Source of the DNA: Enterocytospora artemiae
Taxonomy: Eukaryota > Microsporidia
Reading direction: 5' to 3'
Assembly: GCA_038659295.1 (NCBI GenBank)
Contig: JASNGC010000005.1
Location: forward strand, 1 to 64,000
DNA: 64,000 nucleotides
Both the position numbers and the translations under genes were made by a program. Below, in pieces: positions 37,287 to 46,564 of the stretch (position 1 is its first letter; the number at the start of each line of letters is the position of its first letter). The notes beneath the pieces were generated by a model, which worked only from the letters and a program-made list of their open reading frames with translations, searched no databases and had not been told where the DNA came from.

Positions 37287-37844
37287 CTAATTTTTCAATC
37301 GTTCTCGGATGCCTGATCTAATTCTCTCAAAAACACTTTCGATATTCCCCTCACCATCAACTTCTAGTAAAATCCCCTTTTCTCTACACTTATTTATTAC
37401 GGGCATGGTCTTTTCTTCAAACTCCTTTGTTCTGGTCGCGTAAGCATCTCTGGTGTCATCAGCCCGGTTGGTTTCCTTCCCTCTCTCCAGAGCTCTTTTC
37501 TCTCCTTCTTTTTCTGAGATATTAAGATATATTGCAATATTTATTGGGAAGACCTCTAGCTGGGGAACTGACCTAGGAAACCCATCCAAAATATAGTCGG
37601 TTTTTGGAACATTTCTCTTCATTAGATCTATAACGTAATTGTCGTCAAACAATTTGCCAGACTCCATCCTACCAGCATCATCTAATGCAGATTGATTACT
37701 AGGGCCACTACCACTGGCCTTAGACCCTTCCATTCTTAGCAGGTCTCCAGAACTCACATGAGTTAACTCAAACTCCTTCTTCAACAATTTGCACTGTGTT
37801 CCCTTGCCACATCCTGGTCTTCCAAAGATCGCGATCTGCAGCAT
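37287..37844 (-). CDS. Adenylate kinase
   Basis: Interconverts ATP, AMP and ADP. The 185-aa product has the P-loop GRPGCGKGTQ (residues 8-17), VSSGDLLR, YILDGFPRSVPQ (AMP and P-loop contacts) and a short LID (RADDTRDAYATR), so it is a short-type kinase. Between SGDLLR and the GKLFDD helix lies an unusual stretch rich in Ser/Gly (EGSKASGSGPSNQSALDDAG) in the AMP-binding region. CCC lies 5 bases before the ATG. Microsporidia keep few energy genes, so a cytosolic enzyme of this kind is expected. Confidence 0.93.
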   Translation of the reverse strand: MLQIAIFGRPGCGKGTQCKLLKKEFELTHVSSGDLLRMEGSKASGSGPSNQSALDDAGRMESGKLFDDNYVIDLMKRNVPKTDYILDGFPRSVPQLEVFPINIAIYLNISEKEGEKRALERGKETNRADDTRDAYATRTKEFEEKTMPVINKCREKGILLEVDGEGNIESVFERIRSGIRERLKN

Positions 37845-38157
37845 CAGAAGGGCTTTATAAAAACAAGATAATTATCTAAAGGAGATGTGTAAATGTAGGA
37901 GAAAATGTGCCATCGGTCCAATATATCGTGATGAAGGGAAAAGCTTATTGTTTTAGTGGTGATACACTAATTTCTATGTGGAAGATATTTTTAAAACTCA
38001 TCTCAGGGTGGATACACACATATATCGTGTCTGATAAGAACATGGATGAAATGCTAAAAGGAGGCAATTTAAGAGAAAACCCCATCTGGCCAAGGCGTAT
38101 GCAGTAACCTTCTATACTGGTGTTATAAACGAATTATTTATTACAAACATATTATTT
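37845..38157. other. Intergenic region
   Basis: A plus-strand frame 37931-38107 (58 codons) is present but lacks start and polyadenylation signals; probably chance. Confidence 0.45.
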
Positions 38158-38790
38158 CTAATTACTTCTGGTTTCATAGATTGACTGCATTACTTTGTAG
38201 AAGAATTGTGGAAATGCATCTTTCTTAAATTCTATTTCGTCGTAAAAGTACTCTGGAATTGAACAGTTCTCGACCGAAATCAGGCGGAAATGAAATCCAT
38301 CACCTACCTCATGGAGGGAAAATATAATATGCCTTGGGCCTGTGGAAGATGATCTGTGCAATCTAAATGTAGCCTCTCCATCGAAGTATCTGATGTCATT
38401 GGCACTAACACTACTGAAGACAGCATCATTGTTGGGACTAGCAGCTTCAATTGTTATTCCCAGTAGTTTCTGGTACAGAATAACCTCTGATTTCAAGTTT
38501 CTTAGATATGCATTTTCTTTCTGCAGCTGAATTACCAGCGAGTTTTCCAACGACTTTAGCTCATCCAGTAACTCTGCTTTGTTGTGTTTGGAGCTATGCT
38601 TTGGCTTGTTTTTAGGCTTGTCTTTTGTGCTCACATTACTGGAATCGAATGTACTGTCTATATCATCGTAATAGCCATGCGAATCAACACTGTCTGCATC
38701 ATTTTCTTCCACTCTCTTCTTTGCTATCCTTAACGGTGTTTTGACCGTCTTTTTGGGAGTTTTAAACATGACTAACTTTTTAGAAGCCAT
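38158..38790 (-). CDS. CSM1: Csm1/Pcs1-like chromosome segregation protein
   Basis: 210 aa from the MASKK ATG. A basic tail (FKTPKKTVKTPLRIAKKR) is followed by a coiled coil (AELLDELKSLENSLVIQLQK, about 95-125) and a C-terminal globular domain. The domain contains SEVILYQKLLGITIE and ends CSIPEYFYDEIEFKKDAFPQ then FFYKVMQSIYE. This matches the Csm1 family order: Y..LTG..I near its start and LP.YL...I.FP.S....FY.K.. at its end. Csm1/Pcs1 clamps microtubule sites at kinetochores or anchors condensin at rDNA. The longer frame to 39009 has no start signal. Identity is by pattern only. Confidence 0.6.
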   Translation of the reverse strand: MASKKLVMFKTPKKTVKTPLRIAKKRVEENDADSVDSHGYYDDIDSTFDSSNVSTKDKPKNKPKHSSKHNKAELLDELKSLENSLVIQLQKENAYLRNLKSEVILYQKLLGITIEAASPNNDAVFSSVSANDIRYFDGEATFRLHRSSSTGPRHIIFSLHEVGDGFHFRLISVENCSIPEYFYDEIEFKKDAFPQFFYKVMQSIYETRSN

Positions 38791-39031
38791 TTGAGAAATA
38801 AGGCAAGAAAAGGGAGTAAATAATAAAAGAAAGGGATTAATAAAAGTTTGGAGAAGGGTGGATCGATAAGAGGGAGCTTCACTATATAGCTCACAATTGA
38901 AATCCTGCCAATGGGAGATTTCCCAATGCTTCAGGGAAATTGCATACAAGTAAACAACCCCACCCACAATCCTTTGGAGGCGTATTTTATTATGAGTTAA
39001 CATCTGCATCTTCAGTCATCAATTTATTCTC

Positions 39032-40117
39032 TCACTTAACACTCCTTAGTTTAGCAATCCAGTAGTCTCTTTCCTCCTCATTATAAAATCCGAAGAAATT
39101 AACACAGCTGCCATCCTGGAACAGTTCAATTCTGAAGGGATAGTAGCTTCCCTCGCTTTTTGTTGACTTTACCTCCATCTCCTTGATATTGTAATTTCCC
39201 TTGGCAAATTTGGACCCATCACATTTGTGGTAGAGTAGAATCCCGGAAACCAACAGAACAAAATACTTCTGGTGCCAGAAACATCTAAAAATGACTCTTT
39301 TCTTATGCATGAAACCTTCTGCCACTATCTGGTTCAGCCTCCTGTATTCGAGTATTTTGGAGGTGGGGACTGGGTTTGACAATACAGCAGGTTTAAAGGA
39401 GGATATACAGCATGGATCCTTAAAATTGACAATTTTAACATGTGGAGAAGAATTTGCATGTGGAGTCTCGTTATTTTCGGTATGACATGGCCCACCATCC
39501 AATATTTCTGTCGAGTCCTTTAAAATCGATGGCTTTGAACCTACATCACCCGTATCTGGCTCATTTTCAGGTTTGGTCTCTTTTTCTCCACTGTGTGCTG
39601 GTTCCACTCCATCTTTACTATTCTGACCATTCAACTCATCATCTTGTTTAAAATTAGCAGTTTCTCCAATTAGAATAATGCCCTCCACAGAACGGTTAAC
39701 TGTATCTTTGGGCAATACACCACCTGTGGTGTCAGTGACTTCCTTGCTGCAGATTTTTTCAATGTTCTTGGAAATACTTTCTGTTGTAGTGTTGTTTATC
39801 TCATATTCCTTGTTATTGGAAATGCTATTTTCACCATCACCAACCATAATTACACATCCACCAATATTCCGGCACTGGTCACACAATTTGCCTATTGCAC
39901 TACATTTGCAATCAACTGGAGTGGAGTTACAGTTTTTGGGTGAGATTATTCGGTTAGTTATAATTCTGCTATCAGGAGACACAGCAATATTGTCGGTTGA
40001 TCTGTTATCGCTCATATCCGATGTTCCTTTATCACCATCCCTGGTATTGGTATGACTCCTGGACCCATTCTTCTCAACAACCAAAATACTTTTCTTAGAC
40101 ATTTTACACTTGGACAT
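39032..40117 (-). CDS. PH-domain protein with long disordered N terminus
   Basis: 361 aa. Residues 1-250 are Ser/Thr/Asn/Asp-rich and look disordered, with one Cys cluster (CKCSAIGKLCDQCRNIGGC, about 68-86). Residues 262-360 form a pleckstrin-homology fold: VAEGFMHKKRVIFRCFWHQK, YFVLLVSGILLYHK, then the C-terminal helix EEERDYWIAKLRSVK with the conserved W. This points to membrane phosphoinositide or protein binding. CCC lies 4 bases before the ATG. Confidence 0.82.
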   Translation of the reverse strand: MSKCKMSKKSILVVEKNGSRSHTNTRDGDKGTSDMSDNRSTDNIAVSPDSRIITNRIISPKNCNSTPVDCKCSAIGKLCDQCRNIGGCVIMVGDGENSISNNKEYEINNTTTESISKNIEKICSKEVTDTTGGVLPKDTVNRSVEGIILIGETANFKQDDELNGQNSKDGVEPAHSGEKETKPENEPDTGDVGSKPSILKDSTEILDGGPCHTENNETPHANSSPHVKIVNFKDPCCISSFKPAVLSNPVPTSKILEYRRLNQIVAEGFMHKKRVIFRCFWHQKYFVLLVSGILLYHKCDGSKFAKGNYNIKEMEVKSTKSEGSYYPFRIELFQDGSCVNFFGFYNEEERDYWIAKLRSVK

Positions 40118-40690
40118 TTATGGGCTGGATATTAAAGTTTTTTAAACTTAAGGGGTTGATTAAATTTAAGGGATGTGCAAATAAGTTAAAAGGAGACACA
40201 AAAAGTACACATGGACTATATTTTTGTAAAGCTCACTTTCCTAAGGACGATCCAATAGCACCATCGATAATATTTTGGGAAGACATTTATGCCAGCAATC
40301 GGCCATGTACAATGTTTGTCTTCGAAGATGTAACTGCTTTCTACCTTAAAATTATGTGGCATTATTGGAAACAAGTCTAAGATTGGTGATGAAAAGTTGA
40401 TTACGAGCGTAATATAGATCTTCGATGAAATTTTCGATGGACATGCAAGACTTGTGGCTTGGTGCTTTGCCAGACTGTTATCCGTGCCAAATTTATTTAT
40501 TCATCTGGTTGATTAATTCCAAATATTGATTGCAACCCCTGCAAATAACTATGATCGTAGTGAAGGACCAACCAATAATGGAAGTATGAATAATACAAAT
40601 GTGGCAACCGCCAACACATTATTGTCTTTTTATTTGATCAAATTATACATCTATTTTTCTAGTTAGTAATTTTTCATTCTTCCCCCTGAA
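40118..40690. other. Intergenic region, about 570 bp
   Basis: Divergent region between the PH-domain gene and PTPA. A plus-strand frame 40120-40380 (86 codons) begins at an ATG 3 bases from the PH gene start without CCC. I doubt that it is a gene. Confidence 0.45.
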
Positions 40691-41692
40691 ATGTTTTATA
40701 AAAATCCGTCGGTTGTCTTCACAGAAACTCCTGCATACAAGAAAATCAAGTCGTTTATCGAAAGCATCAACTTAACAATATTAAACACAGTGCCAGACCA
40801 GTGTGGTACTTCCCACCATACTGATGCTACAGTATCCGATAATACTTTAGAAAAACATGATAACAAAACTGCAGTATCTCCCGGGCCAGATTATTCTAAT
40901 TTTATGAGAGACGATCTTGTTCTCCCAGCCCTAAAAGATATTCGTTCAATCGTGGAAGATACGCCAATTGGGTCTCCTGGACGATATGCCAATTTGGGAA
41001 TGGTGAATGTCCTTGACAAAATTAAAAATAAATTTGGTGAGAGTGGGGAATTTCACAACCAGCCAAGTTCTACTCATCAAATATCAGACAATAGTTCGCC
41101 AGAGCATTCAACTCCTACAGATGAGCAACCTTTCAACTACTTAACCGAGTCATTTGGCAACAGAACTAGAATGGACTATGGCACAGGCCATGAGCTCAAC
41201 TTCATCTGCTATCTGTATACCAAAGTCCACGACACAGCAGAGGCTGTTGATGAGTTGAATATATCCGACTCACAGTTACTATTCCTGTTGGTAAACATTG
41301 ATGAATATCTAGTGATTGTAAGGAGGTTCATACAGAAATTCAATGTTGAGCCTGCTGGAGCACGGGGATGCTGGGCTGTAAGTGATTACAGCTTAATTGG
41401 ACATCTATTTGGATCTGCCATAGAGTATGTCAAAGAAACAATACTTGCATCACATGTCCACAGTCGCAGTTTCGGAAAGGAAAATTGTGTTTTGGCAAGT
41501 CTGATAGTTGATACCTTTGGAAACATGCTAAAAGAGACTGTAGGCCCTAACCCAAACGTAATGCTGATAAAAATCCTCAAATTGCCCAGGGTCTTACAAA
41601 ACAAGGGATTCAAAACAATGTATGACAAAGAAGTTTTTAGAAGAAATGTTGTTACCCAGCACTTCATCTACAGTGAGTACCTATCTGATTAA
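40691..41692 (+). CDS. PTPA/RRD-type PP2A phosphatase activator
   Basis: PTPA proteins are peptidyl-prolyl isomerase-like activators of PP2A-class phosphatases. In the 333-aa product the N-terminal helix TPAYKKIKSFIESINLTI is separated by a polar insertion (about 35-150) from the core. The core shows NRTRMDYGTGHELNFICYLY (about 157-176), corresponding to the family's R.DYGTGHE..F. It also shows CWAVSDYSLIGHLFGSA (family G.W.LDD..FLPF.FGSAQL) and, at the end, an NKGFKTMYDKEVFRR-like segment (family GL.KMY..EVL...PV.QHF). CCCCC lies 5-9 bases before the ATG. The large insertion is unusual. Confidence 0.9.
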   Translation: MFYKNPSVVFTETPAYKKIKSFIESINLTILNTVPDQCGTSHHTDATVSDNTLEKHDNKTAVSPGPDYSNFMRDDLVLPALKDIRSIVEDTPIGSPGRYANLGMVNVLDKIKNKFGESGEFHNQPSSTHQISDNSSPEHSTPTDEQPFNYLTESFGNRTRMDYGTGHELNFICYLYTKVHDTAEAVDELNISDSQLLFLLVNIDEYLVIVRRFIQKFNVEPAGARGCWAVSDYSLIGHLFGSAIEYVKETILASHVHSRSFGKENCVLASLIVDTFGNMLKETVGPNPNVMLIKILKLPRVLQNKGFKTMYDKEVFRRNVVTQHFIYSEYLSD

Positions 41693-41774
41693 ATTAACTA
41701 TTCCAATACTTCCCAAACTATTTGATGACAAATTACACTGTATAAAAACTGATTTATTCGTCTCAATCCATCGA

Positions 41775-43001
41775 TCAGTAGCTTATTTCAATAGCCGTTT
41801 TTATTTTTAGCAAAATGTTAATATATTCTGAACAGAGAGCATCATGGGCTGAACGGATATTTGTCATTTTGAATTGCATCTCCTGTATTTCCTTGTTGTT
41901 CTGCTTGATCTTCGATTCCATCAGATTTCTTTCCTGGACTTCCAGGTCGTGGTTCCTTTGGATGGTTGATATCTTCTTCTGTAACGCCTCTGAATTTCTT
42001 TGGTCGGCTTGAGTTAAGTTTAGTATTTTATTTTCTAGGTGCTCGATCTGTCTATTTGCATGATTTATTCTAATCTTTAAGGAATTGATCAGGGATTCTT
42101 TGTTTTTCAGCTGGCTCTCCAAAATATCTCTCTGCTGTTCTGCATTCTCCAGCAAGGTGCTGGTTTCGGACAGCTCAGATACCTTGGAATGGATTCTATC
42201 CAGCATCAAATTTCCTGTTTTCACACTGGAAAGCTGGGCCATAATCTTCAATTTCTCTTCATTCTTCTTGGCCGTTGAGATCCTATCCCCATGGATCATC
42301 TGTTTCATTTCTTCAACCAATTCAACCAACTCCTCCGGGTTATCCACGATCCTTGTCCTTAGCATTGTAATGTCTTCTTTCAGACTGTGCTCCATCATCT
42401 CACAGGAGCACAGCTTGTCATTAAGGTTGTTTCTCTCCCTCTTCAGAACCGTAAGCTCCTCTACCTTTGCTTTCTGAACCTGATATAGTGATTTCAGCTC
42501 GCTGGAAATGTCTGCAATCTCTTTGCTCAAACTGCCGAACTTCTCCCTGTTTTCTGCACTCATTTTGCTGCTTTTCTCAATCTCCTTTAAAAGCTCGTCT
42601 CGAACTCTCTTATACTTGTTTTTGACCAGGTTGTTCCGATCTGCAAGCTCTGATGCCGAGTTGTAGATGTGTGCCTTGGAATCTCTAAACATGCTGAAGT
42701 TGACCAGGTAGCTTAATATCGTGACAAATCTACGAGAATCCGGGAGCAGATCACGTGCTGTGAAGGTGATTCCCATGCGCTTCAATAAATTAGACATCCC
42801 TCTGATACACTTGAATACTGCCTCCGAGTCATCATTTACAAAGTGCTCACCCGTGTAGAGGAGCAAGATATCGTTATAAAAACGATATACAGCTGGTGCA
42901 GATGGCTTTAGGATGTCACTTGATGTAATGGAAATCTCCAACTCGTTGAAGTAGGCAACCATGTCTTTCACAGGAAGAGTCGGAAGATTGTATGTCTGCA
43001 T
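41775..43001 (-). CDS. NUF2: Kinetochore protein NUF2
   Basis: NUF2 is the partner of NDC80 in the four-subunit complex that attaches kinetochores to microtubules. The 408-aa product has an N-terminal calponin-homology region (MQTYNLPTLPVKDMVAYFNE, then SDILKPSAPAVYRFYNDILL, then LLPDSRRFVTILSYLVNFSM), matching the NUF2 pattern F....P.....IY...L and ...SRF.RFLS.LINF..FR. From about 130 to the end it is continuous coiled coil. The ATG has CCC 5 bases upstream (GCCCTTCTAAGATG); the frame upstream is unsignalled. Confidence 0.88.
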   Translation of the reverse strand: MQTYNLPTLPVKDMVAYFNELEISITSSDILKPSAPAVYRFYNDILLLYTGEHFVNDDSEAVFKCIRGMSNLLKRMGITFTARDLLPDSRRFVTILSYLVNFSMFRDSKAHIYNSASELADRNNLVKNKYKRVRDELLKEIEKSSKMSAENREKFGSLSKEIADISSELKSLYQVQKAKVEELTVLKRERNNLNDKLCSCEMMEHSLKEDITMLRTRIVDNPEELVELVEEMKQMIHGDRISTAKKNEEKLKIMAQLSSVKTGNLMLDRIHSKVSELSETSTLLENAEQQRDILESQLKNKESLINSLKIRINHANRQIEHLENKILNLTQADQRNSEALQKKISTIQRNHDLEVQERNLMESKIKQNNKEIQEMQFKMTNIRSAHDALCSEYINILLKIKTAIEISY

Positions 43002-43113
43002 CTTAGAAGGGCAAAATAAACACATTTGCTGAAAACAGACTTTGTAGGTTACCCAACAGTTCTTACTTAAAAATCCTCATCTGGTGTAGATGCATTTATT
43101 CATATCCTCTTGC

Positions 43114-44379
43114 TCAAAAATCCTCATCTATTGTAAACTTAAATTCATTATCAATTCCTACATATCCCTTCTGGTAGTTGGCTTCTTTCTTATCAAAAAA
43201 GTTTGTCTTTCCCTTAAGCGACAGGTTGTCCATAAACGGGAATGGGTTTTCCGTAAAATATATCTTGCTTTCCCCCAACTCATAGAGTAGCCTGTCCGCA
43301 ACAAACTCAATATACTCTCCCATCAGCTGACAGTTCATTCCAATCAAATTCACTGGCAGACTCTCAATAAGAAACTCCTTCTCTAGCTCCACCGCTTCCA
43401 TTACGATGTCCTTGATAACATTACACTTGTTGTTGATGTACTTGTGGATCAGACACGCAAAATCACAGTGCAGTCCCTCGTCCCTTGAAATCAGCTCATT
43501 AGAAAATGTCAAGCCAGGCATCAGGCCCCTCTTCTTGATCCAGAAAATGGCTGCAAACGATCCCGAAAAGAATATCCCCTCGACACAGGCAAATGCCACA
43601 CATCTAGTGTCAAAAGAGGAATCAGAGGATATCCACTTCTGGGCCCACTCCGCCTTCTTCCTTATGGTTGGAATATTTTCTATGGCATTGAACAGGAAAT
43701 CCTGCTCCTTTGGATCACTCACCAGAGTCTCAATCAGCTTACTGTACATTTCAGAATGAATGTTCTCGATTGCTATCTGGAAGCCATAGAAGCACTTGAC
43801 CTCCAAGCAGCTGATATCATGGGTAAACCTCTCCAGAAGGTTTTCATTCACTATTCCATCAGATGCCGCAAAGAAAGCTAGAACATGCTTTATAAAAAAC
43901 TGCTCGTTCTCGTTGAGCGTCTTAAACTCAGCAATATCTGTTGTCAAGTCAACCTCCTCCACAGTCCAGAAGGTGGATTCGTGTTTCTTATAGAAGTTCC
44001 AGATCTCCGGAAACCGTATGGGGAACAGAACATATCTCTTCAGCTTATCATCCAAAAGTGGTTCATATGTGGGATCAGCATCGTCGCCTTCCACAGCCTC
44101 CTCATTATCGCCACAGACACTTTTTATTTGTTTCACCTTCATATAAGGGTCTGTGGTTATGTATGGACTCTCATAACTATTTATTATCTCATCAACTACC
44201 AGTTCTTTGTTCCTCAACCTCCCGGCTGCATCGCCACTCTTGATGCTGTTGCTTCTATTCTCATCCGCAGCAGGCGACTGTAGATGGCTGTGTGCACTTG
44301 ACTCATTCATAGCAGAGTCACTTCCATTTATCTCAGCTTTATTTTTTTCCAAGTCCATCTTCTGATGGAAATTTCTCAT
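43114..44379 (-). CDS. RNR2: Ribonucleoside-diphosphate reductase small chain (R2)
   Basis: Class I R2 holds the di-iron/tyrosyl-radical cofactor that makes deoxyribonucleotides with R1. The 421-aa product has a variable, polar N-terminal extension of about 100 residues. The catalytic helices keep the metal ligands: D in [13 protein letters not shown] and H in [12 protein letters not shown] in VEGIFFSG, E in VELEKEF and H in EGLHCDFA. The radical Tyr is in CFYGFQ. The C terminus ends FTIDEDF, the R1-binding peptide. The frame above the ATG is opened only by TTG; an alternative ATG at 44358 is possible. Confidence 0.95.
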   Translation of the reverse strand: MRNFHQKMDLEKNKAEINGSDSAMNESSAHSHLQSPAADENRSNSIKSGDAAGRLRNKELVVDEIINSYESPYITTDPYMKVKQIKSVCGDNEEAVEGDDADPTYEPLLDDKLKRYVLFPIRFPEIWNFYKKHESTFWTVEEVDLTTDIAEFKTLNENEQFFIKHVLAFFAASDGIVNENLLERFTHDISCLEVKCFYGFQIAIENIHSEMYSKLIETLVSDPKEQDFLFNAIENIPTIRKKAEWAQKWISSDSSFDTRCVAFACVEGIFFSGSFAAIFWIKKRGLMPGLTFSNELISRDEGLHCDFACLIHKYINNKCNVIKDIVMEAVELEKEFLIESLPVNLIGMNCQLMGEYIEFVADRLLYELGESKIYFTENPFPFMDNLSLKGKTNFFDKKEANYQKGYVGIDNEFKFTIDEDF

Positions 44380-44607
44380 ATTTATGCTTTTTTTGGAGGG
44401 AAAATGGGAGGGAAAGTAGAACAAACAGAAAAGCGAATATCACTGGTTTGAGCATGTGTTATTGTTCGTGGAAAGTGCAAGTAGTGCACTGTTTTGATTT
44501 AAAAAACATAGATATCGACTTCTTTCAGTAAAAATTATTTTTCCAGATCATTTCTTTATGAAGATGATGGAGTACACCGAGACATATCTCATTTATATCA
44601 GAAAATA

Positions 44608-44901
44608 TCAAGTCTCCATTTTTTTGTAGTGAATAGGTGAAGAGTCCTCATCTGGTAAGTTTGAGAGGAAATGTTTTATTCTGTTTTGAAACTTTATGTC
44701 ATCTGCCCTCAACGACATCTGAAGAAGAATAAGTAGCCTGTAGGTTTGATACAAGTCAGAACAATAACTTGTATTATCAGAAGTTGGTATGGCATTAGGA
44801 GAAAGAAATAGCAACAAAGTTCCTATGTCGTGAAATTCTCTGTTGCCAACATCCACAAATAAATCGATGTATACAGGATTAATGATCAAAAAGAGACCCA
44901 T
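44608..44901 (-). CDS. Small protein of unknown function, 97 aa
   Basis: MGLFLIINPVYIDLFVDVGN continues into a helical-looking chain (DLYQTYRLLILLQMSLRADD, IKFQNRIKHFLSNL). It contains hydrophobic helices but no clear membrane span or signal peptide. It is unopposed by another gene in a 570-bp space, which favours it, but there is no CCC signal. I cannot name a family. Confidence 0.42.
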   Translation of the reverse strand: MGLFLIINPVYIDLFVDVGNREFHDIGTLLLFLSPNAIPTSDNTSYCSDLYQTYRLLILLQMSLRADDIKFQNRIKHFLSNLPDEDSSPIHYKKMET

Positions 44902-45201
44902 TTCAACACAGAATACTTTATTTATTATTTTCTAGTTAATCTCCGACCTCACTTGGAAGTGCAAAATTGATAGGCTATCTTTCAACAACGGCAAGCATGC
45001 TGACCACACCAATATTTCATAACTTGTTCTTGATAATATAGTCTGTTGTAGTTAGATCACCAGCAAATGACATCCCTCCTCATTTTAACATATTTTGGAA
45101 AACATTTCCTATATTTCCAACCAATCAGCTTTTAATCAACTCCCCTTTGACACGTGTTTCAAGGGATACTTTGCAAAAAATTCTGCAGGGAACTACTGAA
45201 A
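44902..45201. other. Divergent intergenic region
   Basis: 5' flank of the Tubby-like gene; AT-rich with no other gene seen. Confidence 0.45.
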
Positions 45202-46383
45202 ATGCCAGCTACAGAATTTGGTGATGATGGATCCAATACAACAGAAAATATACCCTCAAGGAAATCAACACTTGCCTACCAAATAATAACCAAGAAGTGG
45301 GGGAGTGAACGGTGTAATGAAGAGTTACATGAAGCCGAAGATGACCTTCAGCACAATACCCAAAACGAAAATACTAAGGAAAACATCAACAGAACGGCCC
45401 AGGAAATGGATTGCAAGATGAATTCTTCAGGCAACAGCCTGTCGGGAATGGCCAAGAATGACGTGCCTCAAGTATTCGTTTCCAAACCAAGATATTCTAT
45501 GGAGCTCGATGGTAACTGCGAAGACATCGATTCGATTGCAGTTGAGCAAGCTTCTTGTGGATTCTGCAATATAAAGCCAAGGCTCTCTCTTCTGAATGAG
45601 ATTTACACAAAAAACACAGTGGAAAAACTGACAAAAGCAAAGATTACCATAGAGCCCTCTCTGTTCAGCACATACACTTATGTCCACTCAGACAACAGGC
45701 AACTCCTGTACGCCAAGCGCACAATCTGTGGATTCAACATCTATTCATTTGAGGATAGAACCTTTATTGCACATATGAAATCGAATCTATTTGGAACAAA
45801 ATACACTGTTGAGAAAAAGTATCTTCTGGATGGTATTGAAAATAGGGCGCCAAGAAGTGAAACCAATAAAAACATCAACTTCTACAGCATTGGAGGAGAT
45901 AGCAAGATGGATACGGCTATTGATCAGAATTGTGAGTCAGGCCCATCACCACACGCACGTACGGCCATTCACCCCAGCTTTGGAAGTGGACAGGTATTTC
46001 CATCAAACCATCCCCATGGTATCCCACTTTATAATACACCTGCGGATTTTTGCAACTTTGAAGTATTCTATGACGTGACATTCCTAAAGAGAGATAAGCC
46101 AAGATCCTTCATCATTGACTACGACAAAATCAAGCTTACAAACAAGAGTCCGATCTACAATCCAGAGACCAATAGCTATTCACTTAATTTCAGTGGGCGA
46201 GTCACCACGGCAAGTGTGAAGAACTTTCAGATTATTCATCCATTGGATCCAACGTATATTACCCTTACGTTTGGCAAGGAAAACAACAATGTGTATATTC
46301 TGGACTACACCCATCCATGGAATATTTTCCGGGCATTTTGTGTGGGGTTGACTGCTCTGGACCACAAGCTCGGGTTTGATTAA
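45202..46383 (+). CDS. Tubby-like protein
   Basis: The 393-aa product ends in the Tubby signature: PIYNPETNSYSLNFSGRVTT then ASVKNFQIIHP, then DPTYITLTFGKENNNVYILD and YTHPWNIFRAFCVGLTALDH KLGFD. These match NE...SYVLNFHGRVT.ASVKNFQ and F.LDY.YP....AFAI.LS.FD.KL.C of TUB/TULP proteins. The core beta-barrel starts near residue 145 (FSTYTYVHSDNRQLLYAKRT) and contains a Gln/Asn/Ser-rich insertion (about 215-275). The first 130 residues are disordered. Tubby domains bind PIP2-type lipids and are rare in reduced genomes. The long frame to 45154 begins with GTG. Confidence 0.9.
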   Translation: MPATEFGDDGSNTTENIPSRKSTLAYQIITKKWGSERCNEELHEAEDDLQHNTQNENTKENINRTAQEMDCKMNSSGNSLSGMAKNDVPQVFVSKPRYSMELDGNCEDIDSIAVEQASCGFCNIKPRLSLLNEIYTKNTVEKLTKAKITIEPSLFSTYTYVHSDNRQLLYAKRTICGFNIYSFEDRTFIAHMKSNLFGTKYTVEKKYLLDGIENRAPRSETNKNINFYSIGGDSKMDTAIDQNCESGPSPHARTAIHPSFGSGQVFPSNHPHGIPLYNTPADFCNFEVFYDVTFLKRDKPRSFIIDYDKIKLTNKSPIYNPETNSYSLNFSGRVTTASVKNFQIIHPLDPTYITLTFGKENNNVYILDYTHPWNIFRAFCVGLTALDHKLGFD

Positions 46384-46564
46384 ATTTGTTTTGTATAGTT
46401 GGTTTGTGATTTTACCAATTTTGTGTAAAGTTTTGAGATAAAGCACAGTATTTGTTCTTAACAGGGAACTGAGAATATTCCAGACAATAGGAGTCTTCTG
46501 CAATTAAAATCCATATCTTAAGTGATGTTTCTTCGTTTAGATTTCCACAATTCTATCCCCTTGG

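Noticed and set aside
37931..38107. Plus-strand frame of 58 codons (MKGKAYCFSG...)
   Set aside because: The longer version starts with GTG; no CCC signal, no AATAAA, and no similarity recognised.
40120..40380. Plus-strand frame of 86 codons (MGWILKFFKLKG...)
   Set aside because: Starts 3 bases from the divergent PH-domain gene ATG, with no CCC or AAATTT signal; sits in promoter DNA.
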